A DNA stretch of 64,000 nucleotides from contig JBBCJB010000020.1 in the NCBI GenBank assembly GCA_037190485.1, positions 124,001 to 188,000 on the forward strand. Reading direction: 5' to 3'. The position numbers and the translations under genes are program-made. Within the stretch, counting starts at the first letter, position 1. Each line of letters opens with the position of its first letter. Shown here in pieces: positions 43,501-51,197 of the stretch. The notes below the pieces were generated by a model. That model made no database searches, had not been told where the DNA came from, and saw only the letters and a program-made list of their open reading frames with translations. This DNA is from Parapedobacter sp037190485. GTDB taxonomy: Bacteria > Bacteroidota > Bacteroidia > Sphingobacteriales > Sphingobacteriaceae.

Positions 43501-44032
43501 CGGGAAGGACATCGTTAATGACGTAAAAACCTTCCTTATTCGTAGCTGTTCTGATTGGCGTTCCTTCAATCTCCACAATTACCCCGTCAAGCGGTTTCCC
43601 AATGGAATCCGTTACGCGACCTCGAAGGGTTTCCTGAATGGCCTCTTTTTCCACGCGCATGCCCACTCCCCCTCGGGCCGCAGCGCTTCCCCCATCCGGG
43701 ACCGCCTGCGGCTTCCGCGACAGCACCACATTCCTTCCCTTCACCTGCCACTGCACCGGCCTCCCTTTCAGCAGCACCTCCATCACCTGTGCTAGCGAGG
43801 CATCGGTCAAGTCCACGCTTACCGTCGCGCTCCCATCAAGCGTTGGCCTGCCGTAGATAAACGTGTATCCCGTCTGCTTTTCGATTTGTTGGAAAGCCTG
43901 CTCCAGTGTGATGGACTTGCTTATCAAGGTGATTTGTAGGGTGTCGGCCGGGCCCCTGGCCCAGACCAACGCCGGCAAAAGCAGCATCAAGCAAAAAAAC
44001 TGCCTCATGGGTTGACTTCTTAAATAATTCAT
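40517..44032 (-). CDS. SusC/RagA-type receptor with STN domain, cassette B (mosaic)
   Basis: 1171 residues. Signal peptide about 1-26; STN domain about 33-105 (LQITLISKSITLEQAFQQIE ... GRNVVLSRKP); a short linker; carboxypeptidase-D-like domain from about 134; a TonB-box-like SEVVVSTGYQ; plug with SITVLKDAAAASIWGTRAGN; barrel ending SIGLNARF. The STN-coding DNA is G+C-rich (43681-43740: 41 of 60 bases) while the rest is AT-rich, with the change near codon 125 in the linker. The receptor has a signalling domain but no sigma/FecR genes directly beside it. Partner SusD and TlpA genes follow. Confidence 0.92.
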   Translation of the reverse strand: MNYLRSQPMRQFFCLMLLLPALVWARGPADTLQITLISKSITLEQAFQQIEKQTGYTFIYGRPTLDGSATVSVDLTDASLAQVMEVLLKGRPVQWQVKGRNVVLSRKPQAVPDGGSAAARGGVGMRVEKEAIQETLRGRVTDSIGKPLDGVIVEIEGTPIRTATNKEGFYVINDVLPGANLVFRLMGHETIKVPANTPEINIIMRQIVNELSEVVVSTGYQALPKERVTGSFVQIDSAILNRSVTTNILERLDGVTSSLIFNKSLPTGGSFNGSAISIRGRSTINGDANPLIVLDNFPYNGDLSSVNPNDIASITVLKDAAAASIWGTRAGNGVIVITTKSGQFNQRANINLVSNVTVGQKPRLYTQRGLSSQEYIEIETFLFERGAYNTIINNGFGALSPAVEILLRHRNDQIDLARRDAMLDSLSQYDTRDDLLEYFYRVPVNQQYNLNISGGSENQKYYLSGGYDKNLQQDVQNSFERVSINGQNTYQLFKNRLVVVSGLQFTHNKSESGSGLHTPFGYYPYLDLADDSDNPLPVPLNHRFSYIEAQQDKGLLDWYYRPLDEFRPNVFSSALNFRLQNHVTFKILPSVSISAFHTYQNGFEDYRRLDDKNSYDTRNRINEISSINPTTGAIIRPIEIGDIVQNRKTTLKSNFGRFQVNVDQNFAQHHNITGIAGTEISEFTSDAGSLTLYGYNPSTGTNTNNTIDFSRTYPRYVGSGSSTIPTGINNSGNVDRKISYYSNVSYTYLSRYTLSASARKDQSNIFGVHSNNKGVPLWSIGALWQASKEPFYNLEFLPVLSFRSTFGYNGNVDNTVSALLNLGSMTTSIGGYPVHYITNPPNPSLRWEKVKNINIGADFALKGNRISGSIEYYHKHGMDLLGATAVAPQTGVTNMTGNTANLKTRGLDIVINTINIDRSFRWTSMLLFNYVKDKVATYHVQPGTNLQVSNAANYGGPFVDYPYSALFSFKWDGLDNTGAPKGSLDGEVSTDYAAMLNSRNRDNITYNGPRTPVVFGSLMNTLSWNSFELSFMVSYKGGYVLRNTNALGNPYTTTLSRTQHSDYNKRWKEPGDELITNVPSLLYPVNNQRINFYTNSDIHVYKADHVRLRDVRFSYSVPNRYATAIHIGSLSAFVYTSNLGLIWKANQFDLDPDSPNMRQTRNISIGLNARF

Positions 44033-44107
44033 CTAAATATATGGTTAATTTTTGATGGATTAATGCGAGGGTCATAATTTCGGGTGAAAGGACAGTAGAT
44101 TTATTCT

Positions 44108-44140
44108 TCTTGTAAACAACTGAAAGTAAACGTACATTTG
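44108..44140 (+). promoter_or_regulatory. Promoter of the beta-barrel/TIG operon
   Basis: TACATTTG at 44133-44140 (TAnnTTTG) with TCTTG ending at 44112, spacer 20. It lies 27 bases before the ATG at 44168 and is divergent from the cassette B SusC gene. Confidence 0.55.
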
Positions 44141-44167
44141 CCGCCAGAAAAAAACGATAGACTGAAC

Positions 44168-44911
44168 ATGAGAAAAACTTCAACCTTGATCATGGCCATA
44201 TTGGCCTGCTGCGGCCTTTATGCCCAAACTTCCCAACCGGATACGACAAGGCTCAAAGCCAGCGAGAAGGCCGTGGCCACCGAACTGAACTTCAACCCGT
44301 TCAACGGCCAGATCAACCTCAACAACTCGCTGAACCAAATCAAGTTCCGCTACTTTGCCAAGGAAGACCTGGCGCTGCGGCTGGGATTCATCGTAGGCGC
44401 CGAAAAGACGCTCAACGACAACCAACAGCCCTATGGCACGAACAACTACCGGTTCAAGGACGAGAAAAGGAGCAATACCTTCGGCGTGAACGCCGGGGTG
44501 GAAAAGCACTTCAAGGGTACGCGCAGGCTGTCGCCCTACATCGGCGCGGACCTCACCTTCGAGCGCAGGACGCTGGGCCAGGAGCTGATCGAAGGCGAGT
44601 CGATACTCGACATCGATGGCGGCTGGTACCAGACCGTATTCAACAACAACGGTACGTATTACCGGTCTGTGGTGGAATACGGCCACACACGCTTCGGCAT
44701 CGCCGCGCTGACGGGTTTTGATTTCTACATGTCAAAAAACTTCTTCTTCGGCTACGAGTTCAACATCGCCTTCGCGAAGACGGTGTATGACGAGGTGGAG
44801 GAGCAGCAGAAAGGTACGGGCACCACCAATACCAACCATTTTACGGATAAAAGCGACAGCAGCTTCGGCCCCAGGATCACGAACGGCATACGCATCGGTT
44901 ACCTCTTCTAG
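44168..44911 (+). CDS. Outer-membrane beta-barrel protein
   Basis: 247 residues from ATG 44168. Signal peptide LIMAILACCGLYAQ. Alternating strands (LNFNPFNGQINLNNSLNQIK, then FRYFAKEDLALRLGF; SPYIGADLTFERRTL) end in RITNGIRIGYLF with the terminal phenylalanine expected of outer-membrane barrels. It resembles small OmpA/porin-like barrels of Bacteroidota and may be a membrane anchor or channel. Eleven bases separate it from the TIG-repeat lipoprotein gene, so they are probably one operon. Confidence 0.8.
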   Translation: MRKTSTLIMAILACCGLYAQTSQPDTTRLKASEKAVATELNFNPFNGQINLNNSLNQIKFRYFAKEDLALRLGFIVGAEKTLNDNQQPYGTNNYRFKDEKRSNTFGVNAGVEKHFKGTRRLSPYIGADLTFERRTLGQELIEGESILDIDGGWYQTVFNNNGTYYRSVVEYGHTRFGIAALTGFDFYMSKNFFFGYEFNIAFAKTVYDEVEEQQKGTGTTNTNHFTDKSDSSFGPRITNGIRIGYLF

Positions 44912-44922
44912 GCTTGCATACG

Positions 44923-46614
44923 ATGGGAAACGACAAAATGACCAACACGCGTCTCGGGCTGCTGCTCGGCGTGGCTACGCTGCTGCTGGGCGGCTGCAAG
45001 AAGCACATGCAGGACCATCCGCAGATCGTGACCGAAGACCCGGTGGTGAACAGCGTGAACAGCGTGGAGTTTAAGGCAGAGATCAAGCAAATCGGCGATT
45101 TTGCCATCTCGGATTATGGGTTCGTATACAGCAGCAACGGCTATTACGGCAATAGCCTGGATATCGGGACGGGCGTAAAGGTCTCGCTCGGCAACGCCCC
45201 CACAGCCGGCAAGTACAGCAGGATCGTGGAAAACGTGCTGGAAAACATCTACAGCAACGTGATACAGGTGCGATCGTACATCACCAACAGCAACGGCACG
45301 GTTTACGGGGCGGTCAAGATCGCGACGCTGCCGGTGCCGTCGGCATCGTCGGTGGCCCCGATGATGGGCAAGGTGGGCGACGAGATCACCATCAACGGAC
45401 AGTTTTACACGACCAATGCCGAGGAGGTGAAGGTATTCTTCGGCAACGTGGCCACCGCGGCGAAATCCGTGGAACGGACGAAAATCGTGGCCCAAGTGCC
45501 TTCGGGCATCAACGCCAGGCACAACAACACCATCGAGATCGGCGTACAGATCGGCCAGCAACGGTACCAGGCCAGCCATGGGTTCACCATCCAGGCGCGC
45601 GTGACCGATTTCGCGCCCAAGTCCGGGCTGATCGGATCTGCCGTGACGCTGATCGGTGAAAACCTACCCTATTCGTATTATTACGACAACGCGAATTTCA
45701 GGCTTTTCTTCGGCGACGCGCAGTCGACCAGCGCCTATTATTCGGAAACGCCGATTTTCTACGTACCCGACAATGCCAAGGAAACCTCCAAGGTATCCGT
45801 CTGGGTGAACAATGTGCAGACCGAGCTGCCCGGCGAGTTCACGCTCATCAAACCGGTGATCTCGTCGTTGTCCGCGCAGCAGGCCCTGCCCGGCCAGCCC
45901 ATCGACCTGATCGGCACCGGCCTGTATGGCGGCACGAGCAACTATCCGATCGTGAAACTGGGCAACACGGTACTGGAAATCTACCATGTAAGCGAGGATA
46001 GGGTAACGGTGTATATTCCCGAAAGCGTCCCTTCCGGGACGTACGCGCTGTCCTATGCCATCGGGCCGTTCAACCTGACGGCGGCGGGCGCATTCAAGAT
46101 CGTTGGCCCCACGGCAAGCGGGTTCAGCCCGGCAACGGGTGCCATCAACACGGCGGTGACCATCGCGGGGCAATTCCTGGCCAACAGGCACTACGAGGTG
46201 AGTTTCGGATCCGTCCGGACAGGCGCGTACACCGCTTCGAATCCGTCGAACCTCCAGGTGCACGTGCCCTACGGTACGCCTGCCGGCAAACATAAAGTGA
46301 CCATCCACTTCGCCAACGGCGACGTTGTCCTGCCGGGCACGTTTGAGGTCTTCGGCCCCGAAATCACGTCGTTCAGCCCCACTTCGGGCATACCCGGCAG
46401 CGTGGTGACCATCACCGGGCGCGGCTTTTCGCCCGACACGTGGTCTACCAAGGTGCGGTTCGGCACCGTGGAAGCCACATCGATCACCTCGCTGAGCGAA
46501 ACGCAGATCCGGGTGCTCGTGCCTTCGGGGGCTACGGTGGGCGCCATGAAAATCAATGTGGAAAGCAACGGCCAGATCGTAACCAGCAAGGATGATTTTA
46601 CGGTGAAGAACTAG
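44923..46614 (+). CDS. IPT/TIG-repeat lipoprotein
   Basis: About 563 residues from ATG 44923 (or 558 from 44938). Lipobox LLLGGC (about Cys24) followed by KKHMQDHP. After an N-terminal fibronectin-like domain come about five IPT/TIG repeats: SSVAPMMGKVGDEITINGQF, FAPKSGLIGSAVTLIGENL, SSLSAQQALPGQPIDLIGT, FSPATGAINTAVTIAGQF and FSPTSGIPGSVVTITGRGF. Such repeats make stiff rods on the cell surface, often in glycan-binding or adhesin-like proteins. No catalytic domain is seen. It is probably expressed with the beta-barrel upstream. Confidence 0.85.
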   Translation: MGNDKMTNTRLGLLLGVATLLLGGCKKHMQDHPQIVTEDPVVNSVNSVEFKAEIKQIGDFAISDYGFVYSSNGYYGNSLDIGTGVKVSLGNAPTAGKYSRIVENVLENIYSNVIQVRSYITNSNGTVYGAVKIATLPVPSASSVAPMMGKVGDEITINGQFYTTNAEEVKVFFGNVATAAKSVERTKIVAQVPSGINARHNNTIEIGVQIGQQRYQASHGFTIQARVTDFAPKSGLIGSAVTLIGENLPYSYYYDNANFRLFFGDAQSTSAYYSETPIFYVPDNAKETSKVSVWVNNVQTELPGEFTLIKPVISSLSAQQALPGQPIDLIGTGLYGGTSNYPIVKLGNTVLEIYHVSEDRVTVYIPESVPSGTYALSYAIGPFNLTAAGAFKIVGPTASGFSPATGAINTAVTIAGQFLANRHYEVSFGSVRTGAYTASNPSNLQVHVPYGTPAGKHKVTIHFANGDVVLPGTFEVFGPEITSFSPTSGIPGSVVTITGRGFSPDTWSTKVRFGTVEATSITSLSETQIRVLVPSGATVGAMKINVESNGQIVTSKDDFTVKN

Positions 46615-46633
46615 CCGAAGCCAAAAAAACAGG

Positions 46634-46641
46634 TACTTTTG
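46634..46641 (+). promoter_or_regulatory. TAnnTTTG box before the orphan sigma gene
   Basis: TACTTTTG matches TAnnTTTG, 70 bases before the ATG at 46712. No clear -33 element. The hairpin at 46641-46681 would then be at the very 5' end of the message. Confidence 0.4.
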
Positions 46642-46681
46642 CGATGAAGCCGCCCGGTGCAATGCCGGACGACTTCATCGC
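46641..46681 (+). terminator. Very strong 41-base hairpin (terminator or leader structure)
   Basis: GCGATGAAG (46641-46649) pairs with CTTCATCGC (46673-46681), and the stem continues inside through CG and CCGG with two single mismatches around a 7-base loop. It lies 26 bases after the TIG gene stop, but without a T-run, and overlaps the presumed start of the sigma message. Either role is possible. Confidence 0.6.
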
Positions 46682-46711
46682 ATTCCCTTGCAGATAACCG
46701 ACCGTTTACCT

Positions 46712-47302
46712 ATGTTTGCCAACGACATGGGGCCGAATCCCGATATCCTGACGTATGAAACGCTGTTCAAATGCCACTACAGCGAGCTGGTGCGCCATGG
46801 CTATGCGCTGACGGGCGACCTGGACGCGGCCGAAGACATCGTGCAGGAGACCTTCCTCGCGCTGGTGCAGAACCGGGTGCTGGAACGCGACATGGAAAAC
46901 GTGGAGGGCTACCTGCACCGCGCGGTGCACAACAACACGCTTTACTGGCTGCGGCAACGGAAACGGCGCGATGCGGTGGAAGGTGCCGCGGCGGCCGAAG
47001 GGCTGCCCGTGGACGACGCGGCCGACGGGGAAGCCCGTGAGCGGGAATCGGACCTGCTGGAGCGCGTGGCGCAGGTGCTGGATGCGCTGCCGCCGCAACA
47101 ACAGGCGGCGTTCAGGCTGGTGCACGTGGAGCAGCGCAAATACCAGGAGGCGGCCGACCTGCTGGGCGTGAGCCTGAATACGCTCAAGACCAACCTGAAG
47201 CTGGCCATGCGCAACATGCGCCAGCAGCTGAAACTGATCGCGCCGTGGATTCACCCGATGCTGGCCCTGCTGCATTACCTTACCAACCATTGGACACCAT
47301 GA
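46712..47302 (+). CDS. ECF RNA polymerase sigma factor, no receptor adjacent
   Basis: 196 residues from ATG 46712. Region 2: LFKCHYSELVRHGYALTGDL, then AAEDIVQETFLALVQNR; region 4: LPPQQQAAFRLVHVEQRKYQ, then EAADLLGVSLNTLKTNLKLA. Its stop overlaps the FecR start by four bases (ATGA), giving a coupled sigma/anti-sigma pair. The next gene on this strand is another sigma factor rather than a receptor, so the regulated receptor must lie elsewhere; the STN-bearing SusC at 40517-44032 is the nearest candidate. Confidence 0.9.
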   Translation: MFANDMGPNPDILTYETLFKCHYSELVRHGYALTGDLDAAEDIVQETFLALVQNRVLERDMENVEGYLHRAVHNNTLYWLRQRKRRDAVEGAAAAEGLPVDDAADGEARERESDLLERVAQVLDALPPQQQAAFRLVHVEQRKYQEAADLLGVSLNTLKTNLKLAMRNMRQQLKLIAPWIHPMLALLHYLTNHWTP

Positions 47303-48450
47303 CGAGGGAAGAGATCACCATATTGCTCGTGAAGGCCCACTACGGGCTGCTGGAGCCTGCCGAGCAGGCCACGGCGGAGGCCTTGCTGCGCGAGAGCGCA
47401 GTGGCGCGCGAGGTGAAGCGGGAGCTGGACGAGCTGACGGCAACCGATGCCTTCCTGAGCGAGGCGGCGGTGGCAGACACCTGGCAACAGCTGGCGCCTC
47501 GCGTACGCGAAGCGATGGGCGGCGCGGCGGACAATGCCGCCGACGAAGGGCCGGCGGCGGGGCGGAAGGCGCGCCGCCTCTGGCTAGGGGTGGCCGCCGC
47601 GGCGGCAGCGGTGCTCCTGTTCGTTACCGCGGCGCTGTTCTTCTGGAAACCGGCAGACCTGCCCCCGCCCCACCTGGCCACGCTGACGCTGGGCAACGGC
47701 AAGATACTCCCACTGCAAAGCACCGGCACGCAGTACCTCGACGCCGACGGGGCCACCATCGCCAACACCGACCGGGTGCTATACCTGGACGCGGCCGATG
47801 CGGGCGCGCCCGTGACGTGGAACACGCTGACCGTACCGCGTACGCTCGATTATAAGATCTTACTACCCGACAGCAGCATCGTGTGGCTCAACAGCACGAC
47901 CGTATTGCGTTTCCCTTCGCGCTTCGCCGATGGCGTGCGCGAAGTCTACCTGGAAGGCGGTGAAGCGTATTTCGAGATTTCGCGCGATACCGAAGCGCCC
48001 TTCACCGTGCATACGCCGCAGGGTGAGGTGCGGGTACTGGGCACGGCATTCAACATCAACGCCTACCAACCGGGGCAGGTGCTGACGGCGCTGGTGTCCG
48101 GACGGGTGGCGGTGGGCTACCAAGGCCAACGGGCCACCCTATCGCCCATGCAGCAGGCGGTGGTGACCGATGGCGCACCGGAAATCCGCATCCAGCCGTT
48201 CGACCTGGCCAACACCGTATCCTGGCGCGAGGGCATCCACTACTTCAGCGATGCGCCGGTGGCCGAGCTGGCCGTGATGCTGGAGCGCTGGTTCGACACC
48301 CGCCTGGTGCTCGACAACGACAGCGTGGGCCACGTGCAGTTCCGCGGCAAGCTAGATCGCAACCGTCCGCTGCAGGAATTCATCGACGCCATCAACCTGA
48401 CCGGCGATGCCGAATTCTATTGGAAGGATGGGGTGCTGCATGGCCGGTAG
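47299..48450 (+). CDS. FecR-family anti-sigma factor
   Basis: 383 residues from ATG 47299. N-terminal sigma-binding segment (EEITILLVKAHYGLLEPAEQ), membrane helix about 94-115 (LWLGVAAAAAAVLLFVTAAL), FecR domain (LPDSSIVWLNSTTVLRFPSR; VLGTAFNINAYQ) and C-terminal DUF4974 (VAELAVMLERWFDTRLVLDN ... FIDAINLTGDAEFYWKD). A complete, typical FecR. It is coupled to the sigma gene before it and should read a signal from an STN-bearing receptor. Confidence 0.92.
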   Translation: MTREEITILLVKAHYGLLEPAEQATAEALLRESAVAREVKRELDELTATDAFLSEAAVADTWQQLAPRVREAMGGAADNAADEGPAAGRKARRLWLGVAAAAAAVLLFVTAALFFWKPADLPPPHLATLTLGNGKILPLQSTGTQYLDADGATIANTDRVLYLDAADAGAPVTWNTLTVPRTLDYKILLPDSSIVWLNSTTVLRFPSRFADGVREVYLEGGEAYFEISRDTEAPFTVHTPQGEVRVLGTAFNINAYQPGQVLTALVSGRVAVGYQGQRATLSPMQQAVVTDGAPEIRIQPFDLANTVSWREGIHYFSDAPVAELAVMLERWFDTRLVLDNDSVGHVQFRGKLDRNRPLQEFIDAINLTGDAEFYWKDGVLHGR

Positions 48451-48468
48451 GCGCGCGCCCAATTCCCA

Positions 48469-48500
48469 CTTGCATTTACCGAATAACTTGCCTAAGTTTG
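48469..48500 (+). promoter_or_regulatory. Promoter of the sigma/esterase/FecR/SusCD locus
   Basis: CTTG at 48469-48472 and TAAGTTTG at 48493-48500 (spacer 20) fit the Bacteroidota consensus, 54 bases before the ATG at 48555. A purine-rich GGGAGG (48545-48550) right before the ATG is an unusually strong ribosome site for this phylum. Confidence 0.55.
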
Positions 48501-48554
48501 CCAAGACCGGTTACTCCTAGAGGTTCTCATCGCTTTGTGTTAACGGGAGGAAAT

Positions 48555-49136
48555 ATGGATCAAAGCCACCGAAAGCAACAGGCTTCTACCGACGAAGCCC
48601 TCGTCTTGCGCATCCAGCAGGGCGACAGGGACGCCTTTACCGCATTCTACGAGCGCCATCGCGCAACGATGTACCTGGCGGCCTACCACTTGCTGCGCGA
48701 CCGCGACGACGCCCACGATGCCGTGCAGGAGCTCTTTGCCGATGTGTGGCAACGGGCGGAGCGGATCGACGCCACCGGTAACATCAAGGGCTTCCTCTAT
48801 ACGGTGCTGCGCAACCGCATCCTCACGGCCATGAGCCGCAGCAAATATTTCGACGAATACGTCAACTCGTTCCTGGCTTTCGAACAACAATCCGTGAGCG
48901 CCACGGAAGAGACCGTACTGGCCCGCGAACTGGAACGGCTATTGGCCGAAAAGATCGGCGAATTGCCACCGAAGATGCGGGAAGTGTACGAGCTGTCGTG
49001 GCACGAAAACCTGACCAACAAGGAAATCGCCCTGCGCATGGACATCAGCGAAGGCACGGTGAAACAGCACAAGCACCAGGCCACACGCATCCTGCGGGGC
49101 AAATTGCAACGGTTGGTCTCCTTGCTGTTTTTTTAA
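48555..49136 (+). CDS. ECF RNA polymerase sigma factor
   Basis: 193 residues from ATG 48555, chosen over a longer frame because of the GGGAGG site and the promoter box inside the extension. Region 2: FYERHRATMYLAAYHLLRDR, then DDAHDAVQELFADVWQRAER; region 4: LPPKMREVYELSWHENLTNK, then EIALRMDISEGTVKQHKHQA. It probably drives the downstream SusC locus under control of the FecR at 50060. An esterase gene is inserted between the two. Confidence 0.92.
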   Translation: MDQSHRKQQASTDEALVLRIQQGDRDAFTAFYERHRATMYLAAYHLLRDRDDAHDAVQELFADVWQRAERIDATGNIKGFLYTVLRNRILTAMSRSKYFDEYVNSFLAFEQQSVSATEETVLARELERLLAEKIGELPPKMREVYELSWHENLTNKEIALRMDISEGTVKQHKHQATRILRGKLQRLVSLLFF

Positions 49137-49205
49137 TCCGCGCCGCCACTATAACATGACCACCCCCCATTCGTATACTAGTTATACCAACACGAATTCA
49201 GAAAA

Positions 49206-49976
49206 ATGACTGCAATGAAATTTTGGCTGCTTGCCCTCCTGCTTCCCTGCCACGCCGCGCTGGCCCAGCTGCCGGACAGCGGCATGCACATCTACATCCT
49301 GATGGGCCAATCGAACATGGCCGGCAGGGGCCAGGTCACCGAGGCGTACCGATCCATGGGCCACGAACACCTGTTGATGCTGACCCAGGACCTGCAATGG
49401 GTGCCGGCGCGCCATCCGCTGCATTTCGACAAGCCCCAAGTGGCGGGCGTGGGCCCCGGGCTTTCGTTCGGCCTGTCGATGCTCGAAGGCAGCGACGGGA
49501 CCACCATCGGCCTAGTGCCCTGCGCGGTGGGCGGCACGGCCATCCGGAAATGGGCGCCCGGCGTACCCGACAGCGTGACGGGCACATTCCCATACAACGA
49601 TGCCGTGATGCGGATCATGGAAGCCATGAAACACGGCGAGATCAAGGGCGTGCTCTGGCACCAGGGTGAAGCCGACAGCAACCCGGAAGCCGCGAAACTG
49701 TACGTGGCGCGCCTGGCCACGCTCATCGAACGCATCCGGTGCGTGGTGGGCAACCCCGAATTGCCGTTCGTCATCGGCGAATTGGGCCCCTACAAGGCGC
49801 AATTCGGCAACATCAACGCCGTACTGCCCGAAGTGCAGCAGCGGGTACCGCATACCGTCGTGGTGTCATCGGCCGACCTGGTGCACAACGGCGACGGCAC
49901 GCACCTGGACAGCGAATCGGCGACGCTATTCGGCCAGCGCTACGCCGAGGGGATGCGCCAATTGCAAAAAAAATAA
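49206..49976 (+). CDS. SASA-family (SGNH-like) carbohydrate acetylesterase, exported
   Basis: 256 residues with a signal peptide (FWLLALLLPCHAALAQ). The SASA fold is shown by YILMGQSNMAGRG (nucleophile Ser36), GLVPCAVGGTAI, GVLWHQGEADSNPE (about 148-161) and a C-terminal GDGTHLDSES with the Asp/His pair (about 230-233). Members remove O-acetyl groups from sialic acid or from xylan and related plant glycans. With a SusC/SusD pair and a GH115-like protein downstream, deacetylation of an acetylated plant glycan fits best. Unusually, it lies between a sigma gene and its FecR gene. Confidence 0.85.
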   Translation: MTAMKFWLLALLLPCHAALAQLPDSGMHIYILMGQSNMAGRGQVTEAYRSMGHEHLLMLTQDLQWVPARHPLHFDKPQVAGVGPGLSFGLSMLEGSDGTTIGLVPCAVGGTAIRKWAPGVPDSVTGTFPYNDAVMRIMEAMKHGEIKGVLWHQGEADSNPEAAKLYVARLATLIERIRCVVGNPELPFVIGELGPYKAQFGNINAVLPEVQQRVPHTVVVSSADLVHNGDGTHLDSESATLFGQRYAEGMRQLQKK

Positions 49977-50059
49977 CGCAACGACTATAACCTTTGCCTT
50001 CCCCATCCGTATAGCCCTATATAAAGGGATGAGAACCTTTTGGAGCCAATTGTAAATTT

Positions 50060-51139
50060 ATGCAGAAACGCGAAGACATCAGGCAATTATTCGAACGGTA
50101 CCGACAGGGCCTTTGTACGCCTGAAGAGCAGGCGCGTATGCATGCGTGGTTCAATCGGTATGCGGAGCACGAAGCGAGCGGCTTGGACGAGTTGAGCGCC
50201 AGGTTTGAAGCGGAACAAACCGGGACCCGCAGGCGGGCGTTCCGTTGGGTGCCTTACGCGGCGGCGATTTTCTTGGCGGCGGTGGCGGGCACGTGGCTGT
50301 TTTATGGCGACCGGATAACGGATCGCAGGCCCGCCGATGGACAAGCCGAAATCGCGGAAACGGACGATATCCAGCCAGGCGGCAACCGCGCCACATTGAC
50401 CCTCGCCGATGGGCGCAGGATAGACCTGAGCGAATCACAAGCGGGCATCGTCGTCGCGAACGGGATTTCCTACCTTGACGGAAGTGATGTGCTCAGTGAG
50501 CCAGTCTCACAAACGCTCACGCTCACCACGCCCAAAGGCGGCACCTACCAAGTCACGCTGCCCGATGGCAGCGACGTGTGGCTCAATGCCGCCTCGACGT
50601 TGCGGTACCCCAGCCATTTCGGGCCCGGCGCACGTGTGGTCGAAATCGACGGCGAGGGTTATTTTTCCGTCGCCAACGATGCCCAACGTCCATTCAAAGT
50701 CGTCAGCCACGGACAGGAAATCGACGTGCTTGGCACGGAATTCAACATCTCGGCCTACCGGGATGACGCCGAAACCAAGACCACGCTGGTGGAAGGGATG
50801 GTACGGGTATCAAACCTCGAATCCAAAACCGCAAAGCTGCTGTCGCCGGGCGAACAGAGCGCGGTGCGCGGTGCCACCACCGAAACGCGCCGCGTGGAGG
50901 TAGAGCCCTACACGGCTTGGAAGGACGGGGTATTCCATTTCGACAACACGCCGCTGGAAGCGATGCTGAGGCAACTGGCGCGCTGGTACGAGGTAGACAT
51001 CGTCTACGAAAGCAGCGCCCCGAAGGAACGCTTCAGCGGCCAGCTACCGCGCAACGTGACCATGCAAACGGTATTGGAAATGCTGCGGGTTTCGGAAATC
51101 GACTACCGATTAGCAGGCAATACACTGATTATCAAATAA
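50060..51139 (+). CDS. FecR-family anti-sigma factor
   Basis: 359 residues. N-terminal sigma-binding segment (DIRQLFERYRQGLCTPEEQA), membrane helix about 73-87 (YAAAIFLAAVAGTWLFY), FecR domain (GGNRATLTLADGRRIDLSES; TLPDGSDVWLNAASTLRYPS; VLGTEFNISAYR) and DUF4974 C-terminus ending YRLAGNTLIIK. It is followed by an STN-bearing SusC after 194 bases. The closest relative in the window is the FecR at 59028-60251. Confidence 0.93.
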   Translation: MQKREDIRQLFERYRQGLCTPEEQARMHAWFNRYAEHEASGLDELSARFEAEQTGTRRRAFRWVPYAAAIFLAAVAGTWLFYGDRITDRRPADGQAEIAETDDIQPGGNRATLTLADGRRIDLSESQAGIVVANGISYLDGSDVLSEPVSQTLTLTTPKGGTYQVTLPDGSDVWLNAASTLRYPSHFGPGARVVEIDGEGYFSVANDAQRPFKVVSHGQEIDVLGTEFNISAYRDDAETKTTLVEGMVRVSNLESKTAKLLSPGEQSAVRGATTETRRVEVEPYTAWKDGVFHFDNTPLEAMLRQLARWYEVDIVYESSAPKERFSGQLPRNVTMQTVLEMLRVSEIDYRLAGNTLIIK

Positions 51140-51197
51140 CCAACAAAATCAATGATTATGATGACAACGGACACCACGTAAGCGAGCGGCTGGAAAA

